Part shown: positions 12,601-24,586 of the stretch, in pieces
How the letters are laid out: the number at the start of each line of letters is the position of its first letter
Numbering within the stretch: position 1 is the first letter of the stretch
Source of the DNA: Anopheles merus
Taxonomy: Eukaryota > Arthropoda > Insecta > Diptera > Culicidae
DNA: 64,000 bases
Direction: 5' to 3'
Assembly (NCBI RefSeq): GCF_017562075.2
Contig: NC_054085.1
Span: forward strand, 22,292,972-22,356,971
Notes under the pieces: generated by a model
Database searches by the model: none
Seen by the model: only the letters and a program-made list of their open reading frames with translations
Told to the model about the DNA's origin: nothing
Program-made: the position numbers and the translations under genes

Positions 12601-15600
12601 AAAATATGCAAATAATCTTTGACAAAAATCACGAAGTTTGAAGTTCGCTACAACATCACCAATTCACACGAGCGTGTATGCTTTAATTATCAGTGACGCG
12701 AACACATTCTGGATCAACGTTCCATGCTGTTGACGGGGTAGAGGAGTTTTACCACAAAGAACATACCTAAAAAGAAACAGAAAAAAGAAAGTGTTAGTGG
12801 AAAACGAAAAACAAAAAGGTCATATAATTTTATTCAACAAAATGTGTGTCCCCAATTCCTTAAAATTGCTAAAAAATGTTGAAAAGAGGACCAAAACCCT
12901 TGATCTTGATCTGAGATGTTCTGCACAGCAGATCTCTTTTTTATTTGGGGTAGTATCACATTCTTGTATCAAGATCAATATTAAAAGCCAGTTTCCAAAG
13001 ACATTTTCCCATACTTTCGACACCTTTCGGAAGCATTTTACTTTTATTTCCATCGTTTCCAAATAAAACAGCTTCATTTTTCACTCGATCGTCACAACTT
13101 CCGCCACCACAACACACAGTTGCGCCAATGCGTTTGTTTTGCGATGGGAAGCACATGAAAGATGCCGTCAACAAAGAAGCTGTTTACTTTCGTGCCGCCA
13201 ACCAACAGGTTCCTCATCTTGCCGATTGCAAAATATTACTCACGACAACTACCACCACCTTGTTTCGCTTTGTGACGACCCGCTGCGAAGAAGTATGCAA
13301 ATTTAACAAAACGCACCCAAACGGAACCCCTCCTTTGAGGGAAGATAGCCGCTTCCCGGCAGCACCACATCACCGGAAATGTTTGCTTCTTTAGCGCAAA
13401 CATAGGAGGAAGAGTACGTGCACTCGAAGCAAGCATGCATCAAACAAACAGTCAGAGCTAGAGAGTGAATATGATGGAACTGTTGACATTCGTGTGTTGT
13501 CTTCCAAGAGCAAGAGAACATTGTTATTACTGGAACCATCCAAACAGAATCAAACATCCGTAACATCCCCTTTTCTTCTATCGTGCCCCGGGACAGACAT
13601 CAAACTAGCCAAAAACCTAATGAGCCGTAGACGGCGGGATTGGTGGCCCTAATTTGACAAATAATAAAATCACTACTCCGTGACCGCTAATAAAAAAAAA
13701 AAACATTCGTACAGCTTCACAGGGAGAGAGAGAGTGCGAACTAATGATGATTTTAACAGGTAATTTATTTGTTTTACTTCATTGACCGTCGGGCGCGGAT
13801 CGTAAACCAGAACGAATATATAGAGGGGACCAATAGATTTTGTCGACATTCCAAAGACTTACTTGTCAGCGTGAGGATCATGCGATCGTACTTGTTGAAG
13901 CGCGATAGTACCGAAGGCATTGGGCCCTTCTGCGTCGTACACTTCACATGCTGTATCATTATTTTACATGCGTTTGCTGCGTAATCGTACCACTTCTTAA
14001 GCTTCTTAAGCCACCGTTGGACATGAAGAAAGTAACACACGGAACATTGAACGATCGGTTAACTATTTTTTCATGTATACCACATGTTTATAACACTTGC
14101 TTGATGTTTAATCTACGAGGTTGTTTGGACATGAGCGTGAAGTAATAAAAATCATATATTATGACATGTTTAAGCTAAATGCTAGCGCACCAATAAAAAA
14201 CACACATTTATTCGCTTCCACAATCGTACATTTTAATAGCGATAAAGACGACGTAACACACATTCATTGCGTGCCATAAATAATTTAATCAACGCCACTA
14301 TACACATCAGACTATCATATCATCGTTTCCAAGAACAGAGTGCATCCACAGCCATCATAACCGTCCCGCAAAAAAGGAGCCGCGAATCAATGCCAACAGT
14401 TTTATGCAAATTTGCAACTTGCAACAACACAGATGCAATTGCACTACAATGACCACACTGGCGTGGCGGCGATGTGTAGGAGGGCACAGCAAAAGGAACT
14501 AATAATAGTAGCCAGCCCTCCCCCCTCAATCGTTTGCTACCGAATGCATCTACGCGGTGCAGTGCAAATGCAACACAAAAAAAATCTGGTTTATTTTTAC
14601 ACGTGATCGACTTTGATAGGCCCAACCGGCCCATAGCGCGGTGCCGCCGCCACCACCACCAGTAGCAGTTGTGGATGCAACTTCCCACGCCATTCCTCTA
14701 CACTAATGACCATTTGATGGCGCACAGGCAGACAGCGAGAGAGATCATTGTGCTAATTGAGGGCGCAATTGTTGTTGCTTTATTATCTCGCGCCTTCAAT
14801 GCGGGGATATCCCGGCAAAAAACGACATACAAACAAATCGCAAAAAAATAGATTTTCAATACACCGACATCTGGGCGATGTGCCCGAGCACGAAAGTACG
14901 CTGACTAGCGCTACTAGCACTAACCGCAACCCCCATGCATGACACTAACCTTCCCAAAGAAGGCACAAACAAACAAACAAAAACGGGCATTTTGAATTCA
15001 ATTGCACCTCTTAACCTTCAGCAAGCGTAAACCTTTTTCTTCGTTCCAGCGGCTCCTGTGTAAAGTAATTAAGAACGCATTTGTCCTATTGTGCCGTGTG
15101 CTCACCAATTGCCACCACCCTAACCTCTGCGGTGACATTACTATACCCTATGGTGGCTGTAACGCAATAGATGACGATTTTTATTAAGGTTCCTCCGTCT
15201 CTGACACTCTTTCCCCCCGTTTCCAACCGGTTCAAGGTATCCAGGGTGTGACAAAATTGCATAGATTTATTAGATGCCGTCATCTCCCGCGGTTACCTCA
15301 GACAATGTTGTACACACGCGCGGCACAGTGTTGTTACTCAATCGAAACGAACAATTTGATAGTGGCGGCCTCACTATCTTAGGGTCGCGACTACTGTTCA
15401 CATTACGCCGTGTAGAGAGATCGAGTATTACTAGAGACAAGTATCAATATGAATTATTACCGCATGTTGATTTCCAAGGGACGCATCAAGGTGGAACTAA
15501 TTCAAGGAGTTTAAGAGCCTGCACACAACCAAGTTCATGCTTAATGTCGTTGCTCTACATATATGAGCGCCATCTGTGGTGGTACAGGATTTTATGCAAA

Positions 15601-15895
15601 TTTTGTATTTACACACGAGCAGCCATTAACAGGGTGCGTGGAGCTCTTGGTAATGATAGATAAGCCGTATCGGCGTTGAGCTGGCGAGTAAGCAAACATA
15701 GGTAATAACTGGGTCCATTATAGCATTACCAGTACCAACCCTCAAATGACTGACAAACTGGTTCTAGATTCTAAAGACAGTTCTCGGTCACGATGACATC
15801 ACCATGGTCGACTTTCAGACTAATAAGTAGCTAAATAGAGACACAAGCATGAAATAGAACTGCTTTTAGTACACTATTCTTGTTTTGATTGGAGA
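9650..15895. other. Intronic stretch rich in ATGCAAAT octamers, no gene
   Basis: Plus-strand ATGCAAAT occurs at 11,666, 12,393, 12,606, 13,295, 14,404 and 15,594, with further copies beyond at 17,677, 18,247 and 21,117. Open frames such as 9,806-10,384 have no coding character. Several blocks (about 10,980-11,620 and 12,120-12,720) are of ordinary complexity and free of recognisable repeats, so they may hold enhancers (inference). Confidence 0.4.
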
Positions 15896-15896
15896 T

Positions 15897-16290
15897 GAAT
15901 AATTCTGATTGAGATTCATGAATACGAATGAATCTATGAAATAAAAGCATCAATCTGAATCTTTAAGCTTGAGATTCATGAGTCTCCAAAATATCAAGAA
16001 TCCACAACGATTTATGAATCTCTAAAGATTCATGAGTTCCTGAGGATTTATCATGAATATGATTCCATAGGTGGATAACTCTGATTGAGTGATCGATAAC
16101 TCTGATTGAGATTCATGAATCTGAATGAATCTATGAAATATATGAGTGATTCTGAATCTCTGAAAGTTTGAGATTCATGATTTTCCAAAAGTTAAGAATC
16201 CACAAAGATTGGCGAATCTCCAAAGATTGATGAATCCCTGAGGATTCATCCTGTATATATGATAATTCATGACTCTAACGTAAAATAGAA
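15897..16290. repeat. Two-unit tandem repeat built of ATTCATGAATC palindromes
   Basis: CTGATTGAGATTCATGAAT occurs at 15,905 and again at 16,102, giving a period of about 197 bp. Both units continue with GAATGAATCTATGAAATA, AGAATCCACAA and CCTGAGGATT at matching offsets. Each is dense in GATTCATGA and TCATGAATC half-palindromes. The degenerate motif continues to about 16,530, and similar sequence recurs at 38,240-38,640. No coding potential. Confidence 0.75.
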
Positions 16291-16529
16291 GAAGGGACAA
16301 GATATTGATTATAACAGCAATAGAAATTCATGAACTTCCTAACATCTACAGAGATTCATGAATCGCAATGAGATACATGAATCTTCTGAAATTAAAATAT
16401 TTCAAGATAACTCAATATCTTGAAATTCTTACATCTCTGAAGATTCATCTAAAGAATCTTTGTAACTTTATGTATTTTTGCAGATTTATAAATATTTGAA
16501 GATTTTTTAATCTTTAGAGACTCATGCAT

Positions 16530-16740
16530 CTTTTTTCTTCTTTGGCACAACAAGCACTGTCGGTCTTGGTTTACCTTTAACGCTAATGACCTTGGCTATC
16601 AGTGGATTGTAGGGTACTTGTGTACTGCTTCTTGATAGTAGAATAGTCTATCCAACATATGGAGGGCATAGTCCATCACAGAGCTTGAACACATGACGGA
16701 TATAGTCTCAAGCCATTCAAGTTGAAGAATGACCAAGTTC
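16530..16740 (-). mobile_element. Degenerate tRNA-related SINE
   Basis: On the minus strand this reads as a diverged SINE: the plus strand starts with TTCTTCTTTGGCACAACAAGCACTGTCGGTC, the complement of a GTGCCAAAGAAGAA tail, and contains a TTGAACACATGACGG segment equivalent to the B-box region of the better copy at 51,477-51,672. The A-box end is hard to recognise. Confidence 0.5.
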
Positions 16741-19700
16741 AATCAAGTTGATGACTCTACCACAGAACCAGCTAAATCTATGGCGATTTGAATCACTGTC
16801 CGCTGTAGATTCATATGAATGAACCTCAAGGAAAGATCCATGAAACATAACACTAACTTAAATTATACCTTTCCATCTCAATTTTCGATTCATTTGAATG
16901 TCTTTAAGTTTTTAAATATCGATCTAATTTCTTGGCACACAAAGCGTCAAGCAGAAACAATTTCTGCCAATAACGTGTGTTGGCACCAAACTTTTTGACA
17001 CCATAAATACGTGATGACACGTTCTGGCTGCATACTCCCAACACTGCGACCAACAACTCAGTAGGCACGGTGACAGAGAACACCAATCTTTCTGAAAATC
17101 TTGATTGGAAGCATCTGTTTTAAAACCTAATACAGCGTCTTCCCATTATACGCCAACCAAACAAACGCAGGCGACGAACGTTTGCATCATCTACATTTTT
17201 GGCCATAAAATCAAGTGCCAAGGAAAAAAATAAAGAGGAGAGAACGCAGCATTTGGCTCTCTTTATCTTCATTCCTGGTTCCATTTCCCGCCCCACTAAC
17301 GTTGAGGGAAGGGTGTGATCGTTTAATAAATTTGACCATTTGCTTTATTGACTAAATTTTACCACACCTTGCACAGCCTGACCCCGCCCGTGCGTTTGGC
17401 ACTTTATCTAAAGAGGCGTTACCCGTTGGCACGATGCATCAGTAAGAAGTGAAAAAGTTATGCTTCCTTTTTTTTGCAATAGCCACTAAGATACAATTGT
17501 TAACACACACAAATGCTCTAGGCTCTAAGAGGTCACATTCCAGGCCCGGGAAAGAAAAGTGTTGATAACGAACTGTTATTACCCTCATACCCTTTGTCTG
17601 ACATTGTGCACGTTGGTCCGATGCGGCTACTACTGGTGGTGGTGGTGGCGGTGGGACAAATCAAGTGAATTATTAAATGCAAATAGCGTCGTTGCGCGGA
17701 GCAAATTTTCTTCGGAGAGGAGTTTTATGACCACCGAAGAAAGAGGTATTGTAGCAACAACAAAAACATCGTCTTAGATGAATATTCATGGTCAGTGGTC
17801 AGAGTTGAAGGCAAACAAAATACACAGACATCCCTCTTGCGCTAGTAGCATATGCGAGAGGAGCGCAGACGTAGGTCTGTTCTTAGGTCGTAAAAAAGCA
17901 GATACACATTTAAACTCAGAATCCTAGTGCTTGAAAAGGTATTCATTCCCGAGCGTTGTTTGATTAGAATGAAGTAGCTTCTTTTCGCCTTTTTGTTCCC
18001 TCCTAGACCTGCAATAAAATAGCTCTTGCAAATCAAAGCAGACAGTCACTAACGGTGGTCGGTGGTAAGTTCGCCGCCTGTCCCGCCATAGTCAATTTGG
18101 TCACATTTTACGGTGTGTTTGTGGGTATGATTAGTTGTCGCTGTTGAAGGCATGTTGTTGGTGGTGGCCGTAAATGTCAGGCTTTTTTATGGCGTACAAC
18201 CGGATAATGATACTTTGCATGCGAAAAACAAACACCACACATGCTCATGCAAATACATCTTTGCAAAATAATTATCATCTGGCACGCTTCGGTGTGCGGC
18301 GGGGGGTTTAGGGGGTTTGGCGGCGGCTTACTCTCAAAAAGCCTATCTCAAATGGCACGCCCTTTGGTATGTGGGTTGTGTAATGTAGTTGGGGATTAAT
18401 TAATTAATGGCATTGAGAAGGTTTTTTTTCTATTGATGCTACAAAATAATATTCGAATAAAAAGAAAAATCCTACGAAAAAAGTAGGACTAAATTTCATT
18501 TAAAAATAATTTTCATTCCAGTGAGATAAGAACGGCTTGCATTTACTGTACACGAAATATCTTGCGTATATTTTGCAGCAACCCGCTAACACAAACACAC
18601 TTTAACTGCACGAGATATGCAAGCAGCACCTCTTATCTAGCAGCACCAATTAACCACACATACACATGATATAAACACTCACACATATACGCACGCAGTA
18701 AAACATTAAAACAATATAAATGGTAAGCCATTAATCACTGCACTTTGCTCGCCATTGCCACCAGAAGGAAGGAAAAACTGGGCTCCCAGTAAAAAGGGTT
18801 TTCCTTAAATTAATTTCCTTTTTTACGTAAGCTAACTATCGCACGCACGCACATTCACGAACGCACCAAAGGACCCCCGCGTACGAATAATTCCGATACA
18901 GCTGAGTGAACTTTTCCCCCACTCCCCCTTCTGCTAAAATAATAGCAAACCACATATCAAATGGAGCACACAAGCACACACACGAACACAAACTATTCCA
19001 AAGACACTAAAACACACTCTGGATATCTCGTCTCTAACGAAGAGATTGCGAAATTATTCCAAATTCCAGCAAATTTCTTTTTTTTTCTATCTTCCCCAAA
19101 AACGATCTCCTCCTCTCGCCTTCTCACAATTATCGCACGGGAGTTATCATACGGCAGGTGGTGGGTGGCTGGCTGGCTGCCCAGCCACGATTTACACAGA
19201 CCTCGATCTCGACACGACGGTCCAATCTGGACGATTGTGCAGATATGACTGGCAAGAATGCATACGCGGGCCCCGTGTGGCATGCAGCAGCAGAAGTTGC
19301 TTGAGAAGGCGAAGGAAAAATTGCTCCCCTGCTCTCCCCCCCGCTTGGAAGAGGGGAAAAGCAAAAGTCTCGGAGGAAGTCAGCGATAACAACAGATGCA
19401 TGTCGGTTGTACACGGTGGGAAAGAGAGAGAGAGGAGTTCAAGTGAGAGAGACAGAAACAATAGATGCAATGTTTTGCGGAAGCGAAATGGGAAATACAT
19501 GCGAAATGAAAAATAAGCAAAACAGGAGGGAAAACATCCACATGATGATTTTTTTTCTTTATCTTGATTTTCTTCCAACGCACACACACACACAGACAGA
19601 CACTTTTCCTTTAGGACGCTTTCTAACCACGGTAGGGAGAGAATAACCGATAATTTTTGCAAATCGTACCTATTTTTTGTTGTGCGGTTGCGCTATTGCG

Positions 19701-21246
19701 GTTAGGTTCGTCGCCTCCCCCCTTTTCGATAATGTTTATATTTTACTTCTTTTTTTTTATAACCTTTCCCTCCCATCTGAATGCGCTTGCTTCCAACAAG
19801 GGGAACAAAGGGGTGGCACACATTAATGCGTGAGCGAAAGCTTTCCCAGAGCTTGAGCGTAGAGCTGCAAAGGCAGTAATAAAACGAAGGAGTGAAAAAA
19901 ACCCTCCATGGAAATTTCTTAATTAATCATATATTAATTAAACTCTACAAGCACACATGCGAAGCAAACGCACGAACGGGTGGCAGCCGCGTGTGGCATC
20001 ACATCATTTTTTTTTATCGCGAATAAAGATGCTTCCGCGCACAATGGCCAACCAGGTGCATGTGTGTGTGTGTTTGTTGCTGAAAAGGGAAAAATGTATG
20101 CACTACTTGCATACGCACTTGCACAAACACACGCACCCCTGTGGGTGAAAAACACCGTAGCCGCAGGGGTTTAACTCTCCCGGAATCGTCTCGATTTGAA
20201 AGGAAAACGAAGCAATACACCTGAATGGTGGAAAAAGTGAGCCCTGCTGCGGGGATATGCGGGGTACGGTAAGGGAAAGAACGGATGCGTGGACCGGAAA
20301 ATGGGGCTGGTGTTGATGGAGAGTGTGGTTGGTGTTGCAGCAGCCTTACCGAACCCTAAAGCATTTCCACCTGTTGAAGAAGCAATAAACAGCAACGCGA
20401 ACAGAGGAGCAACGCACAGCTTTCTTCCCTCTCTCTCTCTCTCTTTTTAAAATACGTGAAAGAATAAGATAAAAAGGTGTGCTGGATGGTTGTATAGCTG
20501 CTTCCGATGGCTTACGGTTCGGGCAAAGATGAATACACACCAATAGGGCCCCCACAAATCGAGACTCCAACCAGAGTTGCCCTAGATCCCTAGCGTGAGA
20601 TAATGGGTAAGCTCGATTTTCCCCGCGGTTTGTTTTCGTGCAAGGCATAGGAACACACACACACACAATTACAGCGTACTCACTAGAGCTTTGCCAGTTT
20701 CTCTGCTTAAACAGTAAATGGCTATATTACGCAGAATCGTTCGACTGAAACTCAACAACACGGATGCACGCACTGTACGAGATAAGAACGAAATTAAGGA
20801 AGAATTCTGAAATCAACTGTAAAATTGTATGATATAAAAAGATCAAGGTATTTAAATTGTCTAAGTGTTACATGTACGAAACAGCTTCTAACTTACTATT
20901 TTACTGACCTTTAATGAAAGCGTTCTTATTATCTTTCTTTTTTATGTGGTTAGATAAAAGGAGGATGAGACAACGCCAGAACATTGAATTCAGAAAATAC
21001 CTCATTTTATCTCACAAATTGATCTTTCAAGATTTTCTTAACCCTAATGAAAATGACATTGAAACGCACCACCACCATCTTACCCTTGACCGAATGCCCT
21101 TTCCACTCTAGTGCTAATGCAAATTAAATCATCTGACTCGGCGTGTGAGAAAATGTGTATTGCTTTTCTTATTGCTGCTTCGTGGCCACGAAATAATGTG
21201 CGAACTATTTTCACACGACATTCCAACCTAGCCAACGCGAACGAAT
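16741..21246. other. Intronic stretch with microsatellites, no gene
   Basis: It holds (GGT)n near 17,634, (TTAA)n near 18,398, CA-rich runs near 19,582, CT-rich runs near 20,434 and three ATGCAAAT octamers. 19,040-19,660 is open in several frames on both strands, but the translations are low-complexity shadows of AC-, AG- and CT-rich DNA. Confidence 0.35.
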
Positions 21247-21981
21247 TGTGGTGTGCTCTTTGGAGTGCACCCACGACTCCCATCCGACTTCGGAGTCGCT
21301 TGGAGTCGTCTGGAGTCGTCTAGAGTCGTCTGAAGTCGTCTGAAGTCGTCTGAAGTCGTCTGAAGTCGTCTAAAGTCGTCTGGAGTCGTCTGGAGTCGTC
21401 TAAAGTCGTCTGGAGTCGTCTGGAGTCGTCTGGAGTCGTCTGGAGTCATCTGGAGTCGTCTGGAGTCGTCTGGAGTCGTCTGGAGTCGTCTGGAGTCGTC
21501 TGGAGTCGTCTGGAGTCGTCTGGAGTCGTCTGGAGTCGTCTGGAGTCGTCTGGAGTCGTCTGGAGTCGTCTGGAGTCGTCTGGAGTCGTCTGGAGTCGTC
21601 TGAAGACGTCTGGAGTCGTCTGGAGTCTTCAAGAGTCATGCCTGGAGTCGTTTGTAGTCTTCAGGAGTCGTCTGGAGTCTCCAGGAGTCATGTCTGGAGT
21701 CGTCTGGAGTCGTCTGGAGTCTTCAGGAGTCTTCAGAAGTCATGTCTGGAGTTATCCAGGGACGAAATTGTCCAGAGTTCGAATCTTCCGAAGTAAGAGT
21801 CATCCGGAGTCAGCCATCTCGGGTCTCAATAAAGACCGTCGACTCCGCACGACTCCAACTCTTACTTCAACTCCGGACGACTTCAACTCGGACTCCAGAT
21901 AATGGTGGTTAGCCCTACCTTCCGGAATCGGTTCAGAAAATGTTGTCGACAATGAATTTTTGCCAACATTACCCATCACTA
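21247..21981. mobile_element. hAT-type MITE carrying a TGGAGTCGTC decamer array
   Basis: The left end (TGTGGTGTGCTCTTTGGAG) matches that of the 23,841 element, and the right end is TTACCCATCACTA. From 21,301 to about 21,630 the plus strand is roughly 33 consecutive decamers of TGGAGTCGTC with few variants (TGAAGTCGTC, TAGAGTCGTC), then decays to about 21,770. Past 21,838 the orientation flips to CGACTCC-type units. The flanks GAACGAAT and GAATGAGC match at 5 of 8 positions and differ only by transitions, a possible old 8-bp duplication. The decamer has no stop codon in most frames, so long minus-strand frames with a 10-residue period (DDSRRLQTTP) arise by chance and are not genes. Confidence 0.8.
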
Positions 21982-23840
21982 GAATGAGCTGTGGTGTGCT
22001 TCTTCTACTCGTAGTCGTTGTCATCTTCCAGCTGCATTAAAAGTATGTACGATTATTTTACCATGACGAATAATTACAGCAAACCTTCAACAACAGCAAC
22101 GACACCACACACGCAACTCAGTTCACCAGTTTTTGTTGGCAAAACGCAGCGGTTGGGGTAATGTCATTAGAAAGAAAATAGCACGCACATCAAAAAGCTC
22201 CCTAGTTGCTAATGAATTATTATTTTATTATTCATTCAACAGTATCATCACAAACTTGAATATTAGACATGTAGCAAAGGTTTTCAAACAATAAGATGCC
22301 AAAGCTGTACTGAATATGAAGAGACTGCATAATATTTCAAATCATAAGGCAGTTTTGAATTATTTATACAGCAGATTAGAGAGACTCAACTGTATTTAAT
22401 GCAAAAAGTGATGCAGAAATAAATCCACAAATAAAATATAGAATTATATACAATTCAATTATATGAAATCGACAAATGACGAAGCAGGCAGCAACAACAA
22501 CGCACGCGTTTAATGAAAGATTTGAAATCGTTATCGCTGGTTTAGCTTAATCTTATAAGCGTCCAATACTGAGATAAAAAGCAATGCAACCGCGTCAGCA
22601 ATTCATTATCATTTAATCTTGTTACCAGCAGGGTCAATGTCGACAAACTTGGCTACCTGTTCAACGGTAGCCGATGTGGAATTAGCTTCCAGTTTACATA
22701 TTAAAACCCAGTCTAGATATTTCATAAAAACATGTGAATGAACTTTTAGCTAGTATTTTCCAACTAATTTAACGCATTTAGATTATTCTGAATTAAAACA
22801 TAAGATCAGATAATTTACTCATTCCATTATGTGGCTAAAACAACAGCTACGAAGCGAAAAAATGCACCATTCTTGACATGAACAGCATCTGTGGTTAGCT
22901 GACAGTAGCCAGAGTGCAAACAAAAATCAAAGAAAGGAATGCAAAGAATGAGCTACCAGACATTTTCTTCATCCAAAAACAGCGAACCATGTGTCGCGGG
23001 TTCGTCACGTGCAGCAGAAATATTCCGACACCGAAAACCAATGCAACATGCGGGGAATGCGGTGCTGTCACGTGTGTTGTGGCACCAGAACTGTTTTTTG
23101 CTTCTCTTGATTATGCCGTTAGAAACCGGTCACGCTTCAATGTATCATCTGGTTCGGGGTGATGATGTACATGATTAGCTGTAAGCGCGCCCTGAGGCTG
23201 AGAACTTTTTTCTTCTTCATAAAACTATTGATGATCTTTAAAAAGCGTTAACGGCAGTTGAAAGTAGAGCATAAATGGGCACATTTGCATGCAAACGACG
23301 TCATAATTTTATCGACGTTCCGGCACTTCACGGGAGCGGGATAATGGTGATGATTGATTTTTGTAGTCGTAACAGAATGGAGGCTCTTTTTATGCATAAT
23401 CAACGTAAATCTTTTTTTATTATGATTTAATTCTTAAGGCGTTCATAACGAAAAAAAAAATCCTCCAACGGAAAGATGCCCGGCAGACCAATCAAAACCA
23501 GTCGACCACACTACCGCCCATGGAAGCAGAACAAGCGCGCGTTGCTCTCGGGTAGATTTAAATTGAAAAAAAAAGCAATGGAATAAAAGAAAGATACGAA
23601 ACCTACATAATAACACACATGCATCAGAGGTTCGCTGTTCGCCCAGCACAAGAACACTGGCAACAGACGAGAGTGTGCGGCACGGCAGACATAACAAAGA
23701 CTACTACGGCCGCGCTGCTGCTCCAGAACCTATAATTTGGCGGCAGCGCATAATCTAGATATGTGTGGCACAAAGGTACCGTTTTACTAGGGCAGGCCGC
23801 CTCTGCAGTCTCTTGCCGATTTTCTCCAGGTGGTAACAAC
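21982..23840. other. Intronic stretch, no gene or named repeat seen
   Basis: AT-rich from 22,190 to 22,860, then mixed composition. 22,914-23,178 is open in two frames without coding character. An ATTTGCAT (reverse octamer) lies near 23,283. Confidence 0.35.
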
Positions 23841-24586
23841 TAGTGATGTGCTCTTTGGAGAACTACCGCGACTCCGATCTGACTCCGGTTATTGTCCGAT
23901 ATCGACCCCTGAAAAACCAGAATCAATAATTCCACCCGGAGTCGGAGTCATTTGGTCTGGACGACTGCGGACGACTTTGACTGCAGACGACTACGACTCC
24001 GGCCGACTACGACTCCGGCCGACTACAACTTTGGACGACTCCGACTCCGTGTGATTCCAACCCCCGACAACACCGGACGACTTCGGACGAATTCAAGCGA
24101 CTCCAGACGACTCCGGACGACTCCGGACGACTCCGGACGACTCCGGACGACTCCAGACGACTCCAGACGACTCCAGACGACTCCAGACGACTCCAGACGA
24201 CTTCAGACGACTCCAGAAGGCTCCAGACGACTCCAGATGACTCTAGACGACTCCAGATGACTCCAAACGACTCCAGACGACTCCGGACGACTCCAGACGA
24301 CTCCAGACGACTCCAGACGACTCCAGGCGACTCAAGACGACTCAAGACGACCCCGGACGACTTCAAACGACGCCGGACGACTCCAGAAGACTCCAGACAA
24401 CCCCAGACAATTCCAGATGACTCTGGACGACTCGGGACAACTAAGAACAACTACAAACGACTCCAGATGACTCCGCACGACTGCTCTAGATAATGCTGGT
24501 CGGACCTACCTTCCGGAGTCGGTTCCGTAAACTTTGAAGTTGAATCGGAATTAACTCCAGATTTTTTCCAACTTTACCCATCACTA
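23841..24586. mobile_element. hAT-type MITE carrying a GACGACTCCA/GACGACTCCG decamer array
   Basis: It begins TAGTGATGTGCTCTTTGGAG and ends TTTACCCATCACTA. The flanks GTAACAAC (23,833-23,840) and GTAGCAAA (24,587-24,594) agree at 6 of 8 bases, consistent with an aged hAT duplication. From about 24,080 to 24,480 the plus strand is a decamer array of ctcc(a/g)gacga, the reverse complement of the unit in the 21,247 element, although both elements have their outer ends in the same orientation. A short GGAGTCGGAGTC stretch at 23,938-23,950 is the unexpanded opposite arm. Open frames across the array are chance products. Confidence 0.83.

Noticed and set aside
21228..21639. Minus-strand 'repeat protein' with a 10-residue period
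   Set aside because: Produced by a stop-free decamer array inside a MITE; no start context, conservation or flanking exon.
21301..24480. CRISPR array
   Set aside because: Contiguous 10-bp units without spacers in a eukaryotic MITE; not a CRISPR.
24007..24493. Repeat-protein frames on both strands
   Set aside because: Same cause as the 21.3 kb array: both strands are open because the unit lacks stops.
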